From the NCBI GenBank assembly GCA_022701925.1, contig JAKONM010000120.1, positions 1 to 8,924 of the forward strand: a stretch of DNA of 8,924 nt, read 5' to 3'. This document shows, piece after piece, positions 1 to 6,158 of this stretch. The stretch's first letter is position 1; the number at the start of each line of letters is the position of its first letter. The notes beneath the pieces were generated by a model, which saw nothing but the letters and a program-made list of their open reading frames with translations, was not told the origin of the DNA and did no database searches. The stretch is from Microbacteriaceae bacterium. Lineage in GTDB: Bacteria; Actinomycetota; Actinomycetes; Actinomycetales; Microbacteriaceae. Made by a program: the position numbers and the translations under genes.

Positions 1-684
1 CGGGGTCGGCGGGGTCGGCGTCCGCCTCGCGCACCTCGATCGCCAGCGCCCCCTGGCCGGCCGCGGTCGGCCAGGCGTCCAGCGGCAGCACCTCGGTGAC
101 GGCCTCGACGCGGCCGAGCCGCGCCAGTCCCGCCCACGACAGCACGACGGCGTCCAGGGCGCCCTCGGTCACGCGGTGCAGCCGGGTGTCCACGTTGCCG
201 CGCAGGTCGACCACCGTCAGGTCGGGCCGGCGGTCGATCAGCTGGGCGCGGCGGCGCGGGGAGCCGGTGCCCACCACAGCGCCCGCCGGCAGGGTCGCCA
301 ACGTCAGGCCGTCGCGGGCGCACAGCACGTCGCGGGCGTCCTCCCGGCCTGGTCGTCGCGGCGGTGCCGGAGCGGGAGGACGCCCGCGACGACCAGGCCG
401 GGAGCGGGCGCCACCGGCAGGTCCTTCAGGGAGTGGACGACCAGGTCGACCCGGCCCTCCCGCAGGGCGTCGCGCAGGGCGCCCGCGAACACGCCGGTGC
501 CGCCGATCTGCGCCAGGGAGGCGCGCGACACGTCCCCCTCGGTGCGCACGGTCACCAGCTCGCACGGCCGCCCGGCCGCGCGGATCGCGTCGCGGACGCG
601 CCCGGCCTGCGCCAGCGCCAGCGCGCTGCCGCGGGTGCCCAGCCGCAGGGCCTCGGGGGCCGGGGCCTCGACGGCCCCGCTCAC
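1..684 (-). pseudogene. hemC: Hydroxymethylbilane synthase (porphobilinogen deaminase), frameshifted, 3' end beyond left edge
   Basis: HemC joins four porphobilinogens into hydroxymethylbilane in the cytoplasm, using a dipyrromethane cofactor. The first frame, from GTG 684, gives LRLGTRGSALALAQ (residues about 13-26), IGGTGVF and VHSLKDLP (83-90), all typical of the family, and reads correctly to VAGVLP (residue 104, base 373). It then runs out of frame to a TGA near 304-306. The family sequence resumes in another frame (base 372 leftwards) as REDARDVLCARDG, GTGSPRRRAQL, LRGNVDTRL and QGALAIE, and continues to the window edge. The cofactor-cysteine domain lies outside. The break coincides with a 26-base insertion in a palindrome (347-372). 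The GTG overlaps the hemH TGA by four bases and has no clear ribosome site of its own, suggesting coupled translation. Identity is certain; whether the break is real or an assembly or sequencing error cannot be decided here. Confidence 0.9.
328..404. repeat. Interleaved inverted repeats with a 26-base insertion at a palindrome centre, inside hemC
   Basis: Two overlapping perfect inverted repeats are seen. Arms of 19 bp, cgtcgcgggcgtcctcccg at 328-346 and its complement at 373-391, flank exactly 26 bases (347-372). A 21-bp pair lies at 341-361 and 384-404. Deleting 347-372 would join the 19-bp arms into a perfect 38-bp palindrome and restore the hemC frame (VAGVLP joined to REDARDV). Of the 26 bases, the 15 at 347-361 are an inverted copy of 384-398; the 11 at 362-372 have no source that I found. 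Confidence 0.9.
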
Positions 685-1856
685 GGCTGCAGGCCGGCCA
701 CCGCCGGCCTGAAGCCGAGTCGCACGTTCTCGCAGCACCCCGGCCGGCACACGTCGTACCAGGGACCGAGACCGGTCTCCGCCGGCCGCTCGGCCTTCGG
801 GGTGCCCTGGATCCGCTCCAGCAGCAGGTCGACCAGCCCGGTCACGTACGCGGGGTCCACGCCGGGCGTCGGGGTGCGCACCGCCGTCATGCCCAGCTCC
901 TCGGCGGTCTCCATCGCCTCGGTGTCGAGGTCGCACTTGACCTCCATGTGGTCCGACACGAACCCCAGCGGCACGAGCAGCACGGCCTTGACGCCCGTGG
1001 GCGCCAGCTCGCGCAGCGCGTCGTTGACGTCCGGCTCCAGCCACGGCTGGCTGGGCGGCCCGCTGCGCGACTGGTACACGAGCGCCCACGGCACGTCGCG
1101 GCCGGCGCGCTGCATGACCACCTCGGCCACGGCCTCGTGCTGGGCCGCGTAGGCGCCGCCCTCGCCGAAGCCGCGGGCATGCGGACCGCTGCGGCCGGCG
1201 TCGGAGCTGGGGATGCTGTGGGTGCAGAAGAGCACCTTCGCTTCACGTTCCAGGTCGATGCCGGGCAGCCGCTGCTCGAGCTCGGCCAGGCCCGCCTCGA
1301 CGCCCGCGGTGAACGGCGCCACGAAGCCGGGGTGGTCGAAGTACTGGCGCACCTTGTCGATCGTCATCGACCCGGTCAGGCCGGTCTCGTCCAGCTCGCG
1401 CGCGAAGTCCTCGCGGTACTGCCGGCACGAGGAGTACGAGCTGTAGGCGCTGGTCGCGATCGCCAGCAGGGTGCGGCGGCCGTCGGCCGACGCCTGCTGC
1501 AGGGCCTCGGAGAGGAAGGGCCCCCAGTTGCGGTTGCCCCAGTAGACGGGCAGGTCCACGCCGCGCGCGGCCAGCTCGGCCTCGAGCGCGGCCTTCAGCG
1601 CACGGTTCTGGCCGTTGATTGGGCTGATGCCGCCGAAGTGCCGGTAGTGGTGCGCGACCTCCTCCAGCCGCTCGTCGGGGATGCCGCGACCGCGCGTGAC
1701 GTTGCGCAGGAAGGGGATGACGTCGTCCTGGCCCTCGGGGCCGCCGAAGCTGGCCAGCAGGATGCCGTCGTACGCGACCGGCTGCTCGACGTGCTCGGGA
1801 CCCGACGACGCGGGCTCGGACGCGCTGCGGACGGTCCCGGGCAGCACGTCGGTCAC
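681..1856 (-). CDS. hemH: Coproporphyrin III ferrochelatase
   Basis: Cytoplasmic or membrane-associated ferrochelatase of 391 aa. In a coproporphyrin-dependent cluster like this one it inserts Fe2+ into coproporphyrin III to give coproheme (CpfC). Family signatures are GILLASFGGPEG (31-42), FGGISPINGQ (74-83), WGNRNW (106-111), the catalytic-His segment FCTHSIP (His213) and GFVSDHMEVK with the conserved Glu305. Cys144 in SSCRQYRED and the C-terminal CRPGCC (Cys370, Cys374, Cys375) resemble the four-cysteine [2Fe-2S] site known in actinobacterial ferrochelatases; assignment of the cluster here is inference. The start is GTG 1856, sharing GTGA with the hemQ stop and preceded by GGAGG at 1864-1868 with 7-base spacing. 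About 28 residues, rich in Ser, Pro and Glu, precede the conserved core. The stop overlaps the hemC start by four bases, so hemQ-hemH-hemC read as one translationally coupled unit. Confidence 0.96.
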   Translation of the reverse strand: MTDVLPGTVRSASEPASSGPEHVEQPVAYDGILLASFGGPEGQDDVIPFLRNVTRGRGIPDERLEEVAHHYRHFGGISPINGQNRALKAALEAELAARGVDLPVYWGNRNWGPFLSEALQQASADGRRTLLAIATSAYSSYSSCRQYREDFARELDETGLTGSMTIDKVRQYFDHPGFVAPFTAGVEAGLAELEQRLPGIDLEREAKVLFCTHSIPSSDAGRSGPHARGFGEGGAYAAQHEAVAEVVMQRAGRDVPWALVYQSRSGPPSQPWLEPDVNDALRELAPTGVKAVLLVPLGFVSDHMEVKCDLDTEAMETAEELGMTAVRTPTPGVDPAYVTGLVDLLLERIQGTPKAERPAETGLGPWYDVCRPGCCENVRLGFRPAVAGLQP

Positions 1857-2515
1857 GACAGCACCTCCGCGAGCTCGGACAGCTCCATGCGCCGACCGGT
1901 GAAGAACGGGGTCTCCTCGTTCACGTGCAGCCTCGCCTCCGTGGCGCGCAGCGCGCGCATCATGTCCACCAGATCGGTCAGCGAGTCCGACTCGATCGGC
2001 AGGATCCACTCGTAGTCGCCGAGCGCGAAGGCCGCGACCGTGTTGGCCACCACGGAGGTGAACGCGGCGCCCTTGCGCCCGTGCTCCGCGAGCATCCGCT
2101 TGCGGTCCTCCTCCGGCAGCACGTACCAGTCGTAGCCGCGCACGAAGGGGTAGACGGCCAGCCACTCCCGCGGCTGCTCGCCGCGCAGGAAGCCGGGCAC
2201 GTGGCTGCGGTTGAACTCGGCGTCGCGGTGCACGCCGAGCGCGTTCCAGGTCGGCAGCAGCGGCGCGATCATCGCGGTGCGGCGGATGCGGCGCAGCGCG
2301 GCCTGCAGGCGGGCGGGGTCGTCGCCGTGCAGCCAGAACATGACGTCGGCGTCGGCGCGCAGACCGCTGACGTCGTAGACGCCGCGGGTCGTCACGCCCT
2401 GCTGCTCGAGGTCGGCCAGCACGTCCTGCAGGTGGTCGGTCGACGCGTCGCCGGGCACCTGGCCCGCCGTCGCCCTGCGGAACACGGCCCACAGGGCCCA
2501 GCCGCCGTCTGTCAT
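1853..2515 (-). CDS. hemQ: Coproheme decarboxylase (HemQ/ChdC, chlorite dismutase-like)
   Basis: Catalyses the last step of the coproporphyrin pathway, peroxide-dependent decarboxylation of coproheme to heme b. The 220-aa protein fits the usual size. YPFVRGYDWYVLPEEDRKRML (from residue 122) carries the catalytic Tyr122, and AEHGRKG holds His145, the expected proximal heme ligand. His105 in NRSHVPGF sits 17 residues before Tyr122. This spacing matches, from memory, the actinobacterial enzymes (distal His118, Tyr135, proximal His158 in Corynebacterium diphtheriae ChdC), whereas Firmicutes enzymes have Gln at the distal site. ATG 2515 was chosen because MTDGGWALWAVFR begins the conserved fold and GAGGAA lies about 12 bases upstream. 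The open frame extends to 2632, but that extension is low-complexity Arg/Ala sequence. It ends in a GTGA overlap with hemH. A terminator-like hairpin upstream (2639-2669) suggests its own promoter in 2516-2638, though I see no convincing one. Confidence 0.96.
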   Translation of the reverse strand: MTDGGWALWAVFRRATAGQVPGDASTDHLQDVLADLEQQGVTTRGVYDVSGLRADADVMFWLHGDDPARLQAALRRIRRTAMIAPLLPTWNALGVHRDAEFNRSHVPGFLRGEQPREWLAVYPFVRGYDWYVLPEEDRKRMLAEHGRKGAAFTSVVANTVAAFALGDYEWILPIESDSLTDLVDMMRALRATEARLHVNEETPFFTGRRMELSELAEVLS

Positions 2516-2638
2516 CGCTTGCCGCACTTCCTCGAGATGGGTGCGCGCGGCGGTGCGCCGCGCGGCGGGCCGCGGCGAGCACGCCGCGGGCGGCTCGCGC
2601 CAGCGCGAAGACCGCAGAACAGTGTGCCGCACGACGAA

Positions 2639-2669
2639 GGGGGCGCCTGCGCGATGCGCCGACGCCCCC
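2639..2669 (-). terminator. Terminator-like hairpin after the DUF3618 gene
   Basis: GGGGGCG (2639-2645) pairs with CGCCCCC (2663-2669). Inside, GCGC (2649-2652) pairs with GCGC (2656-2659) around a 3-base loop. It lies 10 bases past the DUF3618 stop on the minus strand. Only two T residues follow, so it would be a GC-rich actinobacterial-type terminator without a full U-run. The rest of the 163-bp gap (2516-2678) holds GC-rich sequence with many short palindromic runs and no gene that I can support. Confidence 0.55.
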
Positions 2670-2678
2670 AGTCGTTGC

Positions 2679-2939
2679 TCAGCGGCGGGAGGCCCGCACG
2701 ATCAGCGCCGTCACGCCCGCGACCACGCCCACCGCCGCGGCGATCGCGCCGTAGACCACCTCGGGCCGCTCCTGGCGCAGCGCGTCCAGCCGGTCCCGGG
2801 TCTGCTCGAGCAGCTCGCGCGCCCGCTTGGGCACGTCGAGCCGGTCCTCGATCGCGTCCAGCGTCTCCGCCAGGCGCTGGCGGGTGGCCTCGATGTCCGA
2901 TCGGATCTCGGACAGCTGCCGGTCCTTGTCATCGGTCAT
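2679..2939 (-). CDS. DUF3618-family small membrane-anchored protein
   Basis: This 86-aa protein has a highly charged helical N-terminal part (SEIRSDIEATRQRLAETLDAIEDRLD, residues 10-35, probably coiled coil). RARELLEQTRDRLDALRQ and one hydrophobic C-terminal helix (VVYGAIAAAVGVVAGVTALIV, about 61-81) follow, ending in a basic tail. The IRxDIExTRxxLAxTxDAIxxRL pattern is that of DUF3618 proteins, common in Actinobacteria and without established function. The predicted topology is a cytoplasmic coiled coil anchored by the C-terminus. ATG 2939 overlaps the end of the holin-family gene by 11 bases and is preceded by AAGGGGGTG at good spacing. It is the last gene of a three-gene block with the DUF1469 and YtxH-like genes. 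A role in envelope organisation or stress is inference from family company only. Confidence 0.85.
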   Translation of the reverse strand: MTDDKDRQLSEIRSDIEATRQRLAETLDAIEDRLDVPKRARELLEQTRDRLDALRQERPEVVYGAIAAAVGVVAGVTALIVRASRR

Positions 2940-3351
2940 ACTGCTGCACCCCCTTGAATGCCTTGACGTCGTCCTTCACGCTGTCGACGGACTCCTTCGG
3001 CACCGGCGGCACGCCCTTCTTCAGGCGCGAGAGGCCGAGCAGCGCCAGCACCACGGCGATCAGCAGCAGCACCACCCCGACGATCAGCGCCGCCAGCCAC
3101 GGCGGCAGCGCGACGGAGATCCCGAGGATCGCCGCGGTCAGCAGCACGAAGCCCGCGAAGTAGAGGAACACCGCGGCACCGGCGAACAGCCCGATGCCGA
3201 TGCCGGCCGCCTTGAGGCGCGTCACCACCTCGCGCTTCAGCTGCTCGACCTCGTCGCGGATGAGCGTGCTGATGAGTCCCGGCAGGTCGCCGATCAGCTG
3301 GAAGACCGACTTGCGGCCCTCCTTCTCCTTGGAGCCGTTCAGGAAGCTCAT
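2929..3351 (-). CDS. Phage-holin-family (DUF1469) two-helix membrane protein
   Basis: A 140-aa protein with an amphipathic N-terminal segment VFQLIGDLPGLISTLIRDEVEQLKREV (about 16-42). Two strongly hydrophobic helices follow (about 48-79 and 84-107), then a charged tail after SRLKKG. The LIRDEVxxLKxEV motif before the first helix is typical of the Phage_holin_3_6/DUF1469 family. Despite the name, members are widespread chromosomal proteins of unknown function, and nothing phage-like surrounds this one. ATG 3351 lies 7 bases after the YtxH-like stop; the 3' end overlaps the DUF3618 start by 11 bases, so the three genes are probably co-transcribed. Family confidence is high; function is unknown. 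Confidence 0.87.
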   Translation of the reverse strand: MSFLNGSKEKEGRKSVFQLIGDLPGLISTLIRDEVEQLKREVVTRLKAAGIGIGLFAGAAVFLYFAGFVLLTAAILGISVALPPWLAALIVGVVLLLIAVVLALLGLSRLKKGVPPVPKESVDSVKDDVKAFKGVQQYDR

Positions 3352-3358
3352 GGCCCGA

Positions 3359-3640
3359 CTAGATCGACGGGGAGGGCTCGTCGCCCGCCGCGTCCGACTT
3401 CTTGACCTTCGAGACGATCTTCTTCGCCTGACCGGTCACGGCGTCCTCGACCTTGGGCGCCTGCTCCTTCACGAAGCCCTGCACCTGGCCGACGGCGGAG
3501 TTGACGCCCTTCTGGACGTTCCGGTCGTTCCAGACCCGATCGGCCGCCGACTTGATCTGCTCGTAGCGGCGACGCCCCGCGCGCGAACCGAGCACGTACC
3601 CGACCGCCGCACCCGCGACGAACATGATCCGACCCTGCAT
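3359..3640 (-). CDS. YtxH-like small membrane protein
   Basis: A 93-aa protein. The N-terminal hydrophobic, Gly/Ala-rich segment MFVAGAAVGYVLGSRAGRRRYEQI (about residues 6-29) matches the YtxH-type pattern of a short helix followed by LGxxAGRxRYxxI. Beyond it lies a hydrophilic, lysine-rich helical tail with an acidic, Pro/Ser end (DEPSPSI). There is no enzymatic motif. ATG 3640 was chosen because GAGGGAAG lies just upstream and a promoter ends about 30 bases upstream. The frame stays open to 3670 with a poor start, and an internal ATG at 3625 is possible. It is the first gene of the YtxH/holin-family/DUF3618 block. Function is unknown; YtxH proteins are often called general-stress-like, which is family lore rather than evidence here. 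Confidence 0.82.
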   Translation of the reverse strand: MQGRIMFVAGAAVGYVLGSRAGRRRYEQIKSAADRVWNDRNVQKGVNSAVGQVQGFVKEQAPKVEDAVTGQAKKIVSKVKKSDAAGDEPSPSI

Positions 3641-3669
3641 GACTTCCCTCGATCCTTCGTGGTCCGGCA

Positions 3670-3698
3670 ACTGTAGCCAGGTCGCCCTGAACGGTCAG
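3670..3698 (-). promoter_or_regulatory. Probable sigma-70-type promoter of the membrane-protein block
   Basis: On the minus strand, CTGACC (3693-3698) and TACAGT (3670-3675) are separated by exactly 17 bases, close to the housekeeping consensus (TTGACA/TATAAT). Transcription would begin near 3663, about 23 bases before ATG 3640, leaving room for the GAGGGAAG ribosome site. The promoter sits in the 76-bp gap after hemG, so the three small genes can be expressed separately from hemE-hemG. A short inverted repeat (CTGA/TCAG) overlaps the -35. Confidence 0.6.
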
Positions 3699-3716
3699 AG
3701 AGTTCCCCGCGTCTGT

Positions 3717-5039
3717 TCAGACACGGGCGGCGCGCTCGGCGGACGCGACCACGGAGGCCAGCCCGGTGCCCGCGGTCCAGGCCCCGGCGACCGCGAGACC
3801 GGCCGGCAGGGCCCCCTCCTGCAGGGCCCGCCGGATCGCCAGCGTCTCGGGCGCCAGCGCCGGCGCGGGGTCGCTCCACACCACGTCCGCCCTCGAGCGC
3901 GGCACGGCGGTCGCGAAGCCGAGCAGCGCCGCGGCGTCCACCTGCACCTGCGCGTCCGAGGGCGTGCCGGCCCCGCGGTAGGCCAGCCGCAGCACGTGCC
4001 GGTGGGCGGGCAGCCGGTCGGCCAGCCAGCCCCACTTCGCGGTGGCGTGGGTGATCGCGGTGGCGCCCACGTCGTCGCGCAGGGACGAGCGCAGCACCCC
4101 GGTGCCGCGGGGGGCCGCGTCGAGCCGGGGGTCGTCGACCGTCAGCAGCACCGCGGTGCTGACCGCCGGGGCCGGACGCGGCAGGGCGGTCAGGGCGGGC
4201 GCCGCGTCGGACAGCAGGTCCAGCGCCGCGCCGCCGTCCGCCGCCAGCACGACGCGGTCGGCGCGGTGGTCGCGCTCGGCCGTCACCACGGTCCAGCCCG
4301 GCCCGTACGGGTCGGGGTGCAGGCCGATCACCGGGGCGAGCGTGCGCACCTCGACGCCGGCGAGCGCCCCCCGCAGCGCGTCGACCAGCCGGTGCACCCC
4401 GCCGACCACGCCCTGGGCGGCGGCGCCGGGGGGCGCCGCGGTGCGCAGCCGCAGCACGGCGGCGGACAGCGCGCCCGTGGTCGTGATCGCCGAGTTCAGC
4501 CCGGGCGCGATCGCGTCGACCGGCACCGCGTCCGGGTGCGCGCCGTAGACCCCCTCCACGACCGGCGCGACCAGCCGGTCGAGCACCCGCGGCCCCATGC
4601 GTCCCCGCACCAGCGGCCCGAGCATCGGGTAGCGCCCCACCTTCAGCACCGGCAGCAGCCGGTCCGCGTACGCCCGAAGGCTGCCGCCGGTGTCGACGAC
4701 GCGCCGCACGTCGGTGGCGAGCGGGGAGGAGGGGATGCCGAGCAGGCCGCCCGCGGGCAGCGGCACGACCCGGTCCGGCAGGGCGACCCAGGCCGAGCCG
4801 CGGGGCTCCACCACGTCGGCGCCGAGTCCCAGCCCGTCGACCATGGCGCGGACCGCGCCGCCGCGCACCGCGAAGCTCTCGGCGCCGGAGTCGAGCACCA
4901 GCCCGTCCAGCACCACCGGCGCCACGCGCCCGCCCAGGCGGTCCGACGCCTCCAGCAGCACCACGTGCTCGCCGGTCGTCGCGAGCCGCCGGGCCGCGAC
5001 GAGCCCGGCGACCCCGCCGCCGATGACGACCGCCGTCAT
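3717..5039 (-). CDS. hemG: Coproporphyrinogen III oxidase / protoporphyrinogen oxidase family flavoprotein (HemG/HemY, CgoX)
   Basis: FAD-dependent, oxygen-using oxidase of 440 aa. In this pathway it converts coproporphyrinogen III to coproporphyrin III (CgoX); older annotation calls the family protoporphyrinogen oxidase. The N-terminus is a dinucleotide fold, VVIGGGVAGLVAARRL (4-19), with Glu30 at the end of the second strand and ASDRLGGRV (31-39). LDSGAESF (about 52-59), LVAPVVEGVYGAHPDAV and the C-terminal FAD contact AGAWTAGTGLASVV are further family marks. ATG 5039 shares ATGA with the hemE stop, so translation is coupled to hemE. Placing it in the coproporphyrin rather than the protoporphyrin branch rests on the neighbouring hemQ. 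The following gap of 76 bp has no obvious terminator, only the promoter of the next block. Confidence 0.95.
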   Translation of the reverse strand: MTAVVIGGGVAGLVAARRLATTGEHVVLLEASDRLGGRVAPVVLDGLVLDSGAESFAVRGGAVRAMVDGLGLGADVVEPRGSAWVALPDRVVPLPAGGLLGIPSSPLATDVRRVVDTGGSLRAYADRLLPVLKVGRYPMLGPLVRGRMGPRVLDRLVAPVVEGVYGAHPDAVPVDAIAPGLNSAITTTGALSAAVLRLRTAAPPGAAAQGVVGGVHRLVDALRGALAGVEVRTLAPVIGLHPDPYGPGWTVVTAERDHRADRVVLAADGGAALDLLSDAAPALTALPRPAPAVSTAVLLTVDDPRLDAAPRGTGVLRSSLRDDVGATAITHATAKWGWLADRLPAHRHVLRLAYRGAGTPSDAQVQVDAAALLGFATAVPRSRADVVWSDPAPALAPETLAIRRALQEGALPAGLAVAGAWTAGTGLASVVASAERAARV

Positions 5040-6058
5040 GCGCCCGTGTGCGCCCACTCGACGATGCGGGTGAGCACTCCCGGGTCGGCCGTCGGGGGCA
5101 CCCCGTGCCCCAGGTTCAGCACGTGCGCCGGCGCGGCGCGGCCGGCCTCGACCACCCGCTCCAGGTGCGCCCGCAGCACGGGCCAGGGCGCGTCGAGCAG
5201 CGCGGGGTCGACGTTGCCCTGCAGCGGCACCCCGCCGCCCAGCAGCCGGTCGGCGGCGTCCAGCGGCAGGCGGTGGTCGACGCCCACGACGTCGGCCCCC
5301 GCGTCGCGCATCGCGGGCAGCAGCAGCGCGGTCCCCGTGCCGAAGTGCACCTTCGGCACCCCGGCAGGCACCGCGGCGAGCACCTCGGCCGACGCGGGCA
5401 GGGCGGAGGCGCGGTAGTCGGCCTCCGACAGGGCCCCGGCCCAGCTGTCGAAGAGCTGCACCGCCCGGGCGCCGGCGCGCACCTGCGCGGCCAGGAAGGC
5501 GCCGGAGACCCGCGCCAGCCAGGCCGTGAGCGTGCGCCACGCCTCCGGGTCGGCCTGCATCAGGGTCCGCGCCCGCAGGTGGTCCTTCGACGGCCCGCCC
5601 TCGACGACGTAGCTCGCCAGGGTGAAGGGGGCACCGGCGAACCCGATCAGGGGCACGTCGCCCAGCTGCTCGACCGTGCGGGCGACGGCCTGCTCGATCG
5701 GGGCCAGCGCGTCGTCGTCGAGGTCGTGCGCCACGAGGTCGGCCAGGTCGGCGGCGTCGCGCACCGGGCGGTCCAGCACGGGTCCGCGGCCCGGCACGAT
5801 CTCGACCCCGACGCCCGCCAGCTTCAGCGGCACGACGATGTCGCTGAAGAAGATCGCGGCGTCCACCCCGTGGCGGCGCACCGGCTGCAGGGTGATCTCG
5901 GCGGCCAGCTCGGGCGTCAGGCAGGCGTCCAGCATCTCGGTGCCGGCGCGGGACGCCCGGTACTCGGGCAGGGAGCGGCCCGCCTGGCGCATGAACCAGA
6001 CCGGGGTGGTGGCGGGCCGGACGCCCGCGTAGGCGTCGAGCAGGGCGGGCGTGGGCAC
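5036..6058 (-). CDS. hemE: Uroporphyrinogen decarboxylase
   Basis: Cytoplasmic TIM-barrel enzyme that removes four carboxyls from uroporphyrinogen III to give coproporphyrinogen III, the substrate of the adjacent HemG/CgoX. From GTG 6058 it is 340 aa, the usual length. Signatures are PVWFMRQAGRSLPEYR (19-34, with Arg24 and Arg28), the catalytic Asp73 in FFSDIVVPL, GFAGAPFTLASYVVEGG with Tyr150, FDSWAGALS, LQGNVDP and NLGHGVPP with His318. A frame-open GTG at 6118 would add 20 residues. I prefer 6058 because family alignment starts there, AGGA lies 9 bases upstream, and the longer form would run into the hemA promoter. Its last bases overlap the hemG ATG. Expression probably starts in the hemA-hemE intergenic region, but I see no good -10 on this strand. 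Confidence 0.96.
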   Translation of the reverse strand: MPTPALLDAYAGVRPATTPVWFMRQAGRSLPEYRASRAGTEMLDACLTPELAAEITLQPVRRHGVDAAIFFSDIVVPLKLAGVGVEIVPGRGPVLDRPVRDAADLADLVAHDLDDDALAPIEQAVARTVEQLGDVPLIGFAGAPFTLASYVVEGGPSKDHLRARTLMQADPEAWRTLTAWLARVSGAFLAAQVRAGARAVQLFDSWAGALSEADYRASALPASAEVLAAVPAGVPKVHFGTGTALLLPAMRDAGADVVGVDHRLPLDAADRLLGGGVPLQGNVDPALLDAPWPVLRAHLERVVEAGRAAPAHVLNLGHGVPPTADPGVLTRIVEWAHTGA

Positions 6059-6117
6059 GGAGGGGGATCCTGCCAGGTCCTCCTCGGCGGGGCGCTCGGG
6101 TGAAGGCCCCCCTCTCA

Positions 6118-6134
6118 CCGGGGACGACCCCCGG
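6118..6134. promoter_or_regulatory. Inverted repeat between hemE and hemA, candidate operator
   Basis: CCGGGG (6118-6123) and CCCCGG (6129-6134) form a perfect inverted repeat around five bases. It lies in the 97-bp divergent gap, where the hemA -35 should be and in the presumed hemE leader. A regulator binding here could act on both directions. GC-rich repeats of this size occur by chance in such genomes, so this is only a candidate. Confidence 0.3.
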
Positions 6135-6141
6135 GGGCGCG

Positions 6142-6158
6142 TAGACTCCCGTGTCGTG
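6142..6158 (+). promoter_or_regulatory. hemA -10 element with near-leaderless start
   Basis: TAGACT at 6142-6147 fits the TANNNT -10 of actinobacterial promoters. Only eight bases separate it from GTG 6156, so transcription should begin at about 6154-6156 and the mRNA would have almost no leader. No ribosome-binding site precedes the GTG, consistent with leaderless translation. No convincing -35 is visible. Confidence 0.5.

Noticed and set aside
328..391. Phase-variable invertible element in hemC, with the 19-bp inverted arms flipping the 26-base loop.
   Set aside because: Flipping the loop keeps its length at 26 bases, so the frame would stay broken in both orientations. No invertase gene is in the window.
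96..2015. A long plus-strand frame opposite hemC, hemH and hemQ.
   Set aside because: It encodes Arg/Gly/Ala-rich low-complexity sequence with no family features and lies antisense to three well-recognised genes.
2516..2632. N-terminal extension of HemQ upstream of ATG 2515.
   Set aside because: It is Arg/Ala/Pro-rich with no family similarity, and a ribosome-binding sequence points to ATG 2515.
2929..3351. Prophage remnant suggested by the phage-holin family name.
   Set aside because: DUF1469 proteins are common chromosomal proteins. No lysin, structural, integrase or attachment-site sequence is nearby.
6058..6118. Upstream GTG 6118 as the hemE start, adding 20 residues.
   Set aside because: The extra residues do not resemble the family N-terminus and would place the hemE start on top of the hemA promoter. 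Kept only as an alternative.
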